A stretch of DNA of 64,000 nucleotides from Diadema setosum. Lineage: Eukaryota > Echinodermata > Echinoidea > Diadematoida > Diadematidae. The notes under the pieces were generated by a model. The model saw nothing but the letters and a program-made list of their open reading frames with translations. It had not been told where the DNA came from and did not search any database. The translations under genes and the position numbers were made by a program. Below are positions 55,510 through 64,000 of this stretch, in pieces. Position 1 is the first letter of the stretch, and each line of letters opens with the position of its first letter. The DNA lies in contig NC_092705.1 of assembly GCF_964275005.1 (NCBI RefSeq), forward strand, positions 5,630,641 to 5,694,640. The letters are read 5' to 3'.

Positions 55510-57297
55510 TTATGTTTCTGTTGTTGAGCAGGATCTACTGGAAATACCCATAGCAAAGTCAGTACCTATATTGAAAACCTGAGATATAGCAGTGACATTA
55601 GTGATTGCTCCCTTCTGGGCATTGAGATCAATAACACCTGGCTGGTTGTCTGGGATCTTGTGCAGGGAGAGGTCAATGGCACCTCCATCTTCCCCAGGCG
55701 GCGGAAGGTGCCCCTGCATGAGGAAGTGCGTCTTCAGGTGCCGGTTGAGGTGGTGGGAGCGGGCAAAGGCTGTAGCACAGACGTTGCAGATGTATGGCTT
55801 CTCACCGGTGTGCGTCCGCCGGTGGATCACGAGGTGGTGCTTGCGGCTGAAGGCGTCGCCGCACTCGCCGCAGACATACGGCTTCTCGCCGGTGTGCGTG
55901 CGGATGTGGTTGGTCAGGATGCACTTGCGGGCAAACATGGCGCCGCACTCCTCGCACCGGAATGGCTTCTCGCCGGTGTGCGCCCGCATGTGGCGCACCA
56001 CGTGGTGTCGGTGCTTGAACGTCGCCCCACACTGCTGGCAGGTGAACATTTTGGCAGCATTTGCACCCGTCACTGACGAGATGAGATCCGGTTTGCGGTA
56101 GAAAGGTGGCAGGCGACTGGCAGTGCTGGGATGGGGCTGGAATGGCAACACACCATGGTACGGCGGCTCCTGCTTGATAGGAGGCAGAGGAACAAAGTTC
56201 ATCCGCATCAAGTCCTCCAGCTGCATGCGGTGCAGGGCTTCCATCGGCGGTAGGCTGGCAGCTTTGCCTAAGAATTCCACCATCATACCCGTGTGACTTG
56301 ATGACCTGGAGACAAACGTCTGACCAGCAAGGGGGCTGCTGCATTGCTGCATGCTGGTGCATGGCCCCACAACTCCCGGTTCTGTCTTCACCATGATGGG
56401 TAAACTCCTCACCATGGGGAATGGGTTGGGTGCATAGAGAGGACTACTACCGTGGAGACCACCAGCTACACTGCTCTCTCGAGAACGTTGGTTTTCGTGA
56501 GAATCTCTCCCAGTCTCCGTTTTGATCGTGCAATCATCAGCATCACGTTGCTCCTCCTTGATGCAAGGTTTAACCTTTGCGAACTTGGTTGATTCGCCTG
56601 TGTCCATGTCAACGTCTGTGCTGGGCACGAAGGTGTGAGGAATGGAAGGCCTCCATTCCAGTTTGGATGCAAGTGTCACAGGCAGCGAGGATGCATGACA
56701 ACCGAGTCTTGGGACAGCGGGAGCATATGGTGGATCAGGATGGTGTGAAACCTCATGTGCGCCATCGGTATCAACCCGCCACGGCCCTTCACTGGTCCTA
56801 GTCTTGGGCTTGAAACAAGCCATCATTGACCTGCTTTGAGTGTCCCTGCCGGGAGCTGCAGAAGATCTATCCTCAGATCTGCCAGCGGGATCCACATCCA
56901 TGGACTCCGCATCGTCTGCCTTCTTGTTACCCTTCTCCTCCTCCTCCTGGGGTAAAAGAACAGCGATGCCCTTGCTGCACCACTGCACTTCATCGTCAGT
57001 GTCATCCTCCGTCTGTCTGCCACAATCCTCCGGGCGGCTCTTCCCGCTCCTGCCGGACTTGCACTTGAGTTTCGTTGCCCCCGATTCGAGGGACTGTTGG
57101 GCGAAGGTTTCGGGCAAGGCTGCCCGCGATGCTCCTGCTTCGACATGCTCCCTTGGCACGGTTGCCACGGTTGCAGCAGTTTCGTTGGGTTCTGATGCAT
57201 CCTCGATGGTGCCGTCCACCGAGGAGGCGGCTTGTGTCGCAGCCACTTCGCACTCCATGGCTTCTGACCTCATGAATGCCTTCTGTTTAGGATGCAT
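55510..57297 (-). CDS. C2H2 zinc-finger transcription factor, four fingers
   Basis: 595-aa nuclear DNA-binding protein encoded in one exon. Residues 1-410 are low complexity, rich in S, P, E and T, with an acidic patch near 96-132. Four SUMO consensus sites (hydrophobic-K-x-E) lie at IKEE 246-249, IKTE 258-261, VKTE 303-306 and IKQE 374-377. Four tandem C2H2 fingers occupy about 418-440, 446-468, 474-496 and 502-524 with TGEKP linkers; all Cys and His ligands are present. After the fingers, AIDLS (540-544) resembles the CtBP-binding motif PxDLS, and IDLNAQ (556-561) is a weaker echo. This suggests a repressor. ATG at 57297 has A at -3 and lies 24 nt inside an exon whose acceptor (ACCTGCAG) ends at 57322. 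No orthologue can be named. Confidence 0.9.
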   Translation of the reverse strand: MHPKQKAFMRSEAMECEVAATQAASSVDGTIEDASEPNETAATVATVPREHVEAGASRAALPETFAQQSLESGATKLKCKSGRSGKSRPEDCGRQTEDDTDDEVQWCSKGIAVLLPQEEEEKGNKKADDAESMDVDPAGRSEDRSSAAPGRDTQSRSMMACFKPKTRTSEGPWRVDTDGAHEVSHHPDPPYAPAVPRLGCHASSLPVTLASKLEWRPSIPHTFVPSTDVDMDTGESTKFAKVKPCIKEEQRDADDCTIKTETGRDSHENQRSRESSVAGGLHGSSPLYAPNPFPMVRSLPIMVKTEPGVVGPCTSMQQCSSPLAGQTFVSRSSSHTGMMVEFLGKAASLPPMEALHRMQLEDLMRMNFVPLPPIKQEPPYHGVLPFQPHPSTASRLPPFYRKPDLISSVTGANAAKMFTCQQCGATFKHRHHVVRHMRAHTGEKPFRCEECGAMFARKCILTNHIRTHTGEKPYVCGECGDAFSRKHHLVIHRRTHTGEKPYICNVCATAFARSHHLNRHLKTHFLMQGHLPPPGEDGGAIDLSLHKIPDNQPGVIDLNAQKGAITNVTAISQVFNIGTDFAMGISSRSCSTTET

Positions 57298-57321
57298 TGT
57301 GTCTCTGATGATGTCTTATAC

Positions 57322-60029
57322 CTGCAGGTATAAAAACAAAAGATGAAAGGAATGATTCAAGAGTTTATTTCCTTAACCCTATTTGGGTAATACCGTCTTT
57401 AAGTCATACTTCATTTGGGGTAAAACTCTGTGTTTCTATATACAAGATATAATCTTCTTCAAGTCAGCAATACAGTAAGATATCCACATACTGCTGAACT
57501 GGGGGAAAAACCTGTTCTTTGGGGAAAGGAAAGACACCAATACAACATACTGCTTTATTGATGTTTCTTCTCAAAGCCAGTAAACATGTGTACCAAATGA
57601 AACAGACTACAATACAATAACACAGTCAAACATATTTTTCCTAACGCTTCATCTATTTCATCTTTACCTGGTGTTTAATGTATCATCAATTATCACTCCA
57701 TTCATTTTTGCTGGCAACATACTTGCACTGCCCTCTGTAGCCACAGATAAGACAAGGAACACATTCTAATGAATAAATGTCAGGGTATATATGGCACGTA
57801 CACAATGACCTGTTGTCCATTATCCTTCTACCTGATGGCAAATCTCTCTTATATCATGTTGAGGAGAGATTTATATAATGCCATAAACGGTATCGCTGCG
57901 TCATACTACACATATTTATGGAAGTGAAGATTCCAAGAAACGCTTGAACCTCAAATCTTTTCCCTCTTTTTTTTTCAGGCCATATTCATGTGACAGGAAA
58001 TACTGGTGCTTCTCTATGGCAGTGAGAACAAACAAACGAACACAAGCATGTAAAGTGGTAGCTTATACAGAATTGAAGTTTGTACTTCTACCATCATTCT
58101 ACAGAAATATCTGATAGCCCTTTGAAATGATACATTCTGCCAACCTCTAAGGGATCATTTTTTCGATTAAAATGCTCACTATTACAATGAAATCCTTCCT
58201 TCTCAGTCTGCTGTGATATCAAAGTTGCTGTACATTTCTGATGTCACTTGCTCTGGCTTTTTGATTCCCCATTTTATTTTCATTTATCTATCTATGTATT
58301 TATTTTTTACAATAATGTTTCCACTATACGCCACTGACAGATAGGAGTAAGTCACTCATCACATTTATGATAAGTGTCCACTCTTCTTAAAAAAAGTGGG
58401 AAAGCAGTCATAACCTCTACGTTGGATTCTTTTTTCTTTTCTTTCTTTCTTCATTTTTTTTTTCCAACTGGACCTTGGGAATTTCTGAAAAGAAGTAAAA
58501 AGAATTTCTCAAAGTGCCTGGCAGCTAGTTTGTCCTGAAAGAAAAGAAAAGAAGAAGAAGAAGAAGAAGAAGAAGAAGAAAGCAAAAGTATTTTCATTCT
58601 CAGACAACAGTTGCTGCCTTTTGCCAGAAAGACTGCAAGACCATGACATGTCTGGTGAGGCAGAGAGCTGTGGGAAGACAGCAAGCGAAGCCATCTCAAG
58701 GGATCTCAAGTAGCTGTATGATCTTCATCAACGGCGGCATTGCAATCATTTGGCAGTGAATGCTGCTACAGAACAGACATGCATGTACTTTCTGGCTTGT
58801 GCCTGTGCATTTTTATCTGTTTTTGTTCACACTACTGTGTGCATGATTCTAAATTCTATGGAAAAGTGGCATAATTTCACCATACAGTAGAAAAGAATCT
58901 GGCAAAAGTCATGGCTTTATTACGCCACATGGTTCTGTTGTGTAGCAATGACTGTGCTATTCTCATGACAAAAAAAAAAAAAAAATGCACAGAAGATCTC
59001 ACAAAATTAAACAATGTGTGTCATCGTTACTTTCAAAACTTGTGAAGTTAGCAAGGACAAAAAAAAAAAAAAAATTGCCAAATTTCTAGAAGAACTGCAC
59101 AAGCCCAATTTAATCATTCAAGACACAATAAAAGAACATTGCCAGAGTGGATACAGAAATCGTATAAGTAACTTTGCAATTTTTTCTGCTGTGTGCATTC
59201 TCATTAAAAAACAAATCATGAAGTTGCACACGACATTACAAACTTTGCACTCTGAAGCGCATGTTTTTTGTGCGAAGTGTCCTGCGGAAATTGGTTAAGT
59301 TACCAGGTAACCTTCACCCTAACTTTGCACGTTTCTGACTTTGTGAGTTTTTAAGCCCAGTAAGAATAGCCTTCTGTGGTGTTAATCACAGAAAATCAAA
59401 CAGGAAAAAAGTCTCACCAAATACCTATGGATGAGATATGTCAAATGGGCATATGGTGCAAAATGCCACCAAAGAACCAGGATAGAAGAAACTATTGCCT
59501 TGCAAAGATTCGAACTCACAAAAAGTTCCACACTTTGCTTGAGACATTTTGCCCGCGAGCACATCGACTGCCACAGTCATCCTGTCACAACTTTTCCGCG
59601 GTTTTGCTTCCAGAACAATTTTAGGATATGTTGCAGAGGAGAACAAGCTTCTATCAAAGAACAGAGAAATCAACCACGATTTCTTCAAAATCGACGATCA
59701 TGCAGGAAAGTCGTATGCTCACTACCGAGCAAAAGTAGTGTGATACCAGAAGTGGGCATCACAACCAGTCACGTGATCCAAATATGAACCACGCTACCCT
59801 GCAATGCATCGGCAGAATGAAAAAGAAAAACAAGCATTTAATCGATATCCGAGGACACTCTGTAGTGGCTGAATAGTTTCAATCACTGTCGATCCCTCCA
59901 AATGTATACCGATGAAGAAAAACGAAGCATATTAAATATCATCTACTCACAGGTATGACATACAAACCAGGCCGAGCAAAGAAGAGGCACACATGTGCAC
60001 ACAAATCAAATAAATTCATCTCAACATAC
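57322..60029 (-). other. Inferred 5' UTR intron of the zinc-finger gene
   Basis: 2.7 kb between a possible GTATGT donor (60029) and the CCTGCAG acceptor. It holds a GAA repeat (58551-58580), A tracts (58970-58985, 59060-59074) and no coding signature. A GATTCGAACTC near 59508 resembles a reversed Pol III B box but no cloverleaf forms around it. Confidence 0.45.
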
Positions 60030-60157
60030 CGTAAGGAGCCACCGCATGTAACAACGTCATTGATAAATTCCAAATCAGGGGGTGCTCTTCCAATCATCCT
60101 ACGTATGAGAGCAGTGGTTCAGTGAGGGCTTTATAGTGAAAGATCACCGACTTCACT
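60030..60157 (-). other. Candidate non-coding first exon of the zinc-finger gene
   Basis: Lies about 28-30 bp downstream of a TATA box and ends TTACG before GTATGT. If spliced to 57321, the leader contains an upstream ATG at 60097 whose 39-codon frame runs across the junction and stops inside the main ORF in another frame. The exact transcription start is assumed from the TATA spacing. Confidence 0.35.
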
Positions 60158-60184
60158 CTGTCAAATGATGCAGTTTGTCGCCGT

Positions 60185-60192
60185 CTTTTATA
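60185..60192 (-). promoter_or_regulatory. TATA box, candidate promoter of the zinc-finger gene
   Basis: Minus-strand GGGCGGTATAAAAGACGGCG: a consensus TATAAAAG preceded by a GC-rich element, as in metazoan core promoters. It points toward the zinc-finger gene and is followed by a candidate first exon with a donor site. Confidence 0.45.
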
Positions 60193-60601
60193 CCGCCCTC
60201 ACACAAAGAGAGTTTCCTTCCTCTGATTACACAATCGGGTAAAGTCCCCTCCACGTTCTCTTCCTCCTCCTCCTCCTCGATCATAACAAAACAAACTGTA
60301 TAGAGAAGTGTGCGTGTTTTACATACAAACCTGGTGTATCAATATTTATGTTTGTTGGTAATTTGTGTTTTTCTTTCATCAAGGGGGGCACACTCACTCT
60401 CTTTAGCCAGTCATTGTGGTGGCTGACCCACTCCCAAACTCAAGTTCGAAATTTCAGTGCAGGTCACGAGGAAATTGAAACTAAAATTGAGCGAGCATAC
60501 GAACTGTCACCTCCATTTCTCTGTAAATGGGAAAAACACAATTCCTAGTCAGGCATGTACAGATATCTATGGGTTGCACATGTATGTGCATGTCGCATTA
60601 A
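60193..60601. other. Upstream DNA of the zinc-finger gene
   Basis: Possible proximal promoter, with a CTC-rich run at 60259-60279. No motif can be called with confidence and no coding signature is seen. Confidence 0.35.
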
Positions 60602-60970
60602 AGGGACTGTACAGTACTGGTTGAGGTGGGGATTCATGTTTTGAACACTCCTAAGTGAGATAATGAGAAACCTCTTATGAAATTTTAAGAAGGATTCAGC
60701 GTTTATTTGATGAAAATTGGTTTTCAAATGGCTGAGATATCCAAAAAATTGATAATAATAAAAGGCGACAGGCCTGTCGCCTTTTATTAGGATCTCTTTG
60801 TTTCATCTTGTTTTTGGATATCTCAGCCATTTCAAAACCGATTTTCATCAAATAAACTTTCGATACCCCTTAGAACTGCATGCTCTTTGACATCGCATAG
60901 AGTGGTTTCTGAATATCTCGCAAAACGTTACAAGCTAAATCCTCACCTCGACCAGAACTGTACACACCCT
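60602..60970. mobile_element. TTAA foldback element, nearly full-length palindrome
   Basis: 369 bp flanked by TTAA (60598-60601 and 60971-60974). Ends read AGGGACTGTACAGTACTGGT and, from the right, AGGGTGTGTACAGTTCTGGT. The two halves pair along most of their length with some mismatches and meet in a perfect 34-bp palindrome (60756-60789). Same target class and AGGG start as 47889-48440 but a different family by sequence. No coding capacity. Confidence 0.85.
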
Positions 60971-60974
60971 TTAA

Positions 60975-62757
60975 AAGACAAAAAAGCAAAATAATGCTCT
61001 TTATCATCCTTCATATTTTTTTTGGACAAATGTACATATTGTCTAGTCTTGTGATAAGAGATGTTAATTTATTCATGTAATACAATTTTGATTTCTTCAT
61101 TTGAACATATGAGGGATATTTTGGCCCCTTAAATACATATTTTCCATGTTCATTAGGTATGGTGCGCAAGCAAATAACCAACTGATGGTAAAGAAAAAAA
61201 CCAACTCAAACTAAATGCAGATATTGTGACTAAAACTGTAATGCAATAGTACAAGGTATGATATAAGACATCCACTTCACAGAAGTGGCATCTAAGTACT
61301 GTAAAACCACACATTTTCATTGATGTGCATTTTAATTTTCCAAATTTTGCAGGAGCCAAAATGTGCAAAATTAAAATGCAAGAGCAAACGTTTTGTCTAC
61401 ACTATAATGCATTGGATGCCAGTTGCAACTCACAAAAATTTCATGCAGTGAAAAAAGTTGTCAGCTCTAATTCGTGAAAATTTCATGCAGTGAAAAAGGC
61501 GGTCGGCTCTAATTCATGAAAATTTCATGCTGTGAATATTTCTTACTTTTTTAGTAGCTTAGACACCTCTAGTATCACTGTTCAATGGTCAGTATTATTA
61601 AAGAGACAAATATCAACAAAAAGTCAGATAAATTTTCCTAGTTTATGGTGACACAGCACGACAAAGTTTCGACCGCTTCCTCCCATTTTTGCATAAAAAG
61701 GAAGATCTAATTTCATAGTACTCACGTCTCCAAAGGAACATGACCTATCCCCACAAAAGCTTCCATAAAAATATCAAATACCAATTTTCTGCTGATTCTA
61801 CAGAATTTTTAGCTCTCGTGATGAATACATGTGTTTTCTCCTACTCTGTTTACAACAAAAACCCACAATAAGAAAACAAAATACACAATACACACATCTT
61901 CCACAGAACTGATATGAAAGCTGATAACCAATGAATTGCGCTGTAAGGATTTCCCCTGCGCCCAAATACCGGCCCCACATGACCAGAACGCTTCTCAGTG
62001 AACATGCAGAACAGAATTTTCCATCATGTAGCTTCTAGAATCATTCTCAAGAAAAGATATTAATGGATCCTCTGCCACAGCTTTTTTTTTTTCTCAGCTT
62101 CAGAGCTTAGCTCAGTTTTGCCATCTCCATGGCCACAGTCAGGCAATGGCCAGTGAGCATGAGCAATGAAAGAGAGAGAGAGGGAGAGAGAAAGAGAAAA
62201 CCAAGAAAGATGGTGACACAAATCTATACCTTGTCTCACGAAATAGGGACTACCAATGAGCCTCAGAAACTGCCTGTGTGGTAACAGAATGACATCATAA
62301 TCCTCAATACTCCCATTCTCATGATATCCTCTTTCTACTCCCCTCCCCCTCTTCTACAATCTCCTTACCTACCTCCACCTCCACCCCCACCCCATCTTGG
62401 GGAGTAATGGCAAACTGAGCCTGTCTATGTCAGTTTTTAGATCTATGGTCAAATGATAGTGGTCAAAATTTACCTGTAGCAGATTGTGAACACTGCTGCA
62501 ATGCAGGTTCCTATCAATGATACTTGGGGCTCAATAGATTTTAACTGGTGGTGAAAGCAAGATGACCACTACAGTCAGGTGGCCTCTCGGACAGGGTCAG
62601 ACTGTCCCTTGGTGAGAGATTAATCAGTCAGCTCTGCCCACCTCTCGGTAGGAGCACACTTCTATGATTGGACTTTCCAATGCACCACTACTGCACTGGG
62701 TAGAAACTAACAAGACTTTAAACTGTGTGGAAATGTACAAATCATTTCTGCACAATA
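60975..62757. other. Intergenic DNA
   Basis: No gene. A 42-43 bp unit (AAAATTTCATGCAGTGAAAA and onward to CAGCTCTAATTC) occurs two and a half times at about 61435-61540. A GA-rich run lies at 62168-62200 and CCACC/CTCC-rich DNA at 62338-62395. Confidence 0.45.
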
Positions 62758-62930
62758 TAGTGGGAGCTCAATAACAAAATACCTGATATAACAAACTAAT
62801 TTCTCCGGTCCCAATGAATTCATTTCCTCTGTTTCGTATTGTTTATTGACCACTGATATAATAAAAAAAAATCTAATAAAAGAACATATTGTCTCAGTCC
62901 CAATTATCTCGTTATACTGAGTTTCCACTG
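62758..62930. mobile_element. Small TA-flanked MITE (Tc1/mariner, pogo-like)
   Basis: 173 bp flanked by TA (62756-62757 and 62931-62932). Ends read TAGTGGGAGCTCAATAACA and, from the right, CAGTGGAAACTCAGTATAAC. CAGTGGAA with a TA duplication fits the pogo/Tigger branch of Tc1/mariner. No transposase. Confidence 0.6.
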
Positions 62931-62932
62931 TA

Positions 62933-63887
62933 CTGATGTGTTCACACACAGGTAAACTGTCACTGATGCAGAAAGAAGTTTTGAGAGATTGATGAAATTT
63001 TTTTTTTTCTTTCTGGGTAGTTGATTAAATATCTATAAAATATGCCTATCATTCGTGACCATGCTTCACATACACAACATTGCCAAAAACTACCTCTGTG
63101 TTCTGGGTTTATGTGGCAAGCAATAATTGTTCAATTCCTTCATGCAGTACAAAAACTTTGACAGTAGAGCGTGATTAAAATAGAACACGGTGTTGGAGCA
63201 TTTTTTCCTTTGTCTTGTCTAAAGCCTTGCTTACATACTCATGCCATTTCGGGCAAGTAATCGTTCATAATACTGTGGAGTGCAGCATACCTCCCCTGCA
63301 TTTGGAAGTTTGCAAATTAGTATATGGACTCATAATTTCAAAGACGATTGCATCACAGTGACATACACATTTTTTTCCCCCCAGACAGTCACATGTTCTG
63401 AGAACAATGGAATTCACATGAGGTGTCAGGGTTCATGCATGAATTTGCAGTATTAATATGAACACTTTGAATCAAACTTTTTTTTTTTTCAATGTGTGTG
63501 TGTGTAGGTGTAGGTGTGCACCACATATACATGACAGATTTCTGTGCAGAATTCTCTTCTATATATGTATAATGCTAACTTGCTTACATATGTACAAAGT
63601 ATAACATACAAGTCCCCCAACATTAATTGCGTCTTGACTTCTACTGATGTGAATACATGTAGGTCTATAAATCACACATTTTAGATTTTGAAAATCAAAA
63701 TGTGTATCACATATTTTAATCATTTTTTACATATTATTCTTTTCTGCACCCACTATTTGAGCTCATTTTTGTGAAGTTATCAACAGTACAGTCGGGTGAA
63801 ATAAGCATTACAATGTCTGCTGTTTTGCACCTTACCTTGACTAATACGTAAAATCACAACAGTTACATTCAGACAGTTGTCCTTAAC
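62933..63887. other. Intergenic DNA
   Basis: AT-rich with T tracts (62999-63008, 63479-63490) and a short GT run (63496-63506). Nothing else recognised. Confidence 0.4.
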
Positions 63888-63891
63888 TTAA

Positions 63892-64000
63892 AGGAAAGCT
63901 CTATGGGGCACCAAGTGTCGCACAGTCAATTTTGTTCCGAAACATTTCGTTGAAGAAATAGCCATTTTGTCACAAAATCGACCTTGCGACACTTGGCGCC
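63892..64000. mobile_element. TTAA foldback element, cut by the window edge
   Basis: Begins after TTAA (63888-63891) with AGGAAAGCTCTATGGGGCAC. GGCACCAAGTGTCGCA at 63907-63922 pairs with TGCGACACTTGGCGCC at 63985-64000. The right arm should continue a few bases past the window and end in the complement of AGGAAAGCTC plus TTAA. Confidence 0.65.

Noticed and set aside
55592-57346. Several long open frames overlapping the zinc-finger gene on both strands
   Set aside because: Shadows of a GC-rich coding exon; only the 595-aa frame has finger ligands and linkers.
59445-59560. Possible tRNA-derived SINE from a B-box-like GATTCGAACTC
   Set aside because: The matching A box is poor and no cloverleaf forms; insufficient to call.

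Overview
The window looks like intron-rich, AT-rich nuclear DNA of a marine invertebrate deuterostome. An echinoderm is my best guess, from gene style and repeat texture rather than from any diagnostic marker. Host coding exons are few, short and GC-richer than their surroundings. Most of the window is transposon, foldback (MITE-like) and simple-repeat DNA. No bacterial operon structure, rRNA, CRISPR array or LTR-type element was seen.

Layout. (1) 1-7695, minus strand: the 5' part of a glycoside hydrolase family 31 alpha-glucosidase of the maltase-glucoamylase type. It has a short cytoplasmic tail, a membrane anchor, a trefoil domain and the start of the GH31 N-terminal domain. Three coding exons with matching splice phases are visible and the gene runs off the left edge. 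(2) 10.1-30.2 kb: a retrotransposon-dense block. It holds two I-group LINEs, each with a CCHC-knuckle ORF1 and an endonuclease-RT-RNase H ORF2. One (10132-16655) has a single frame break in ORF2 and a foldback DNA transposon in its 5' region. The other (24130-29300) has both ORFs open, joined by a TAATG stop-start overlap. Two 5'-truncated LINEs of another clade lie between them on the minus strand (16870-17849, 19377-21221), with a small L2/CR1-like tail fragment at 22.5 kb. (3) 34.3-41.1 kb, plus strand: two tandem two-exon genes of a P-loop sulfotransferase-like family. The first is intact (304 aa) and the second carries two frameshifts. (4) 42.4-44.1 kb: a LINE 3' fragment interrupted by a four-unit array of near-identical ~267-bp repeats. 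Each unit carries a tRNA-like cloverleaf with consensus A and B boxes and a nearby T-run. (5) 55.5-60.2 kb, minus strand: a four-finger C2H2 zinc-finger transcription factor (595 aa) encoded in one exon, with a candidate non-coding first exon and TATA box upstream.

The host genes do not form a pathway: a membrane glucosidase, a small sulfotransferase cluster and a zinc-finger regulator are simply neighbours. The mobile elements show nested histories: DNA transposon in LINE, LINE in foldback element, tRNA-like array in LINE. At least three foldback elements with TTAA target duplications start with AGG, suggesting one active superfamily. The most unusual object is the tRNA-like array at 42568-43703.
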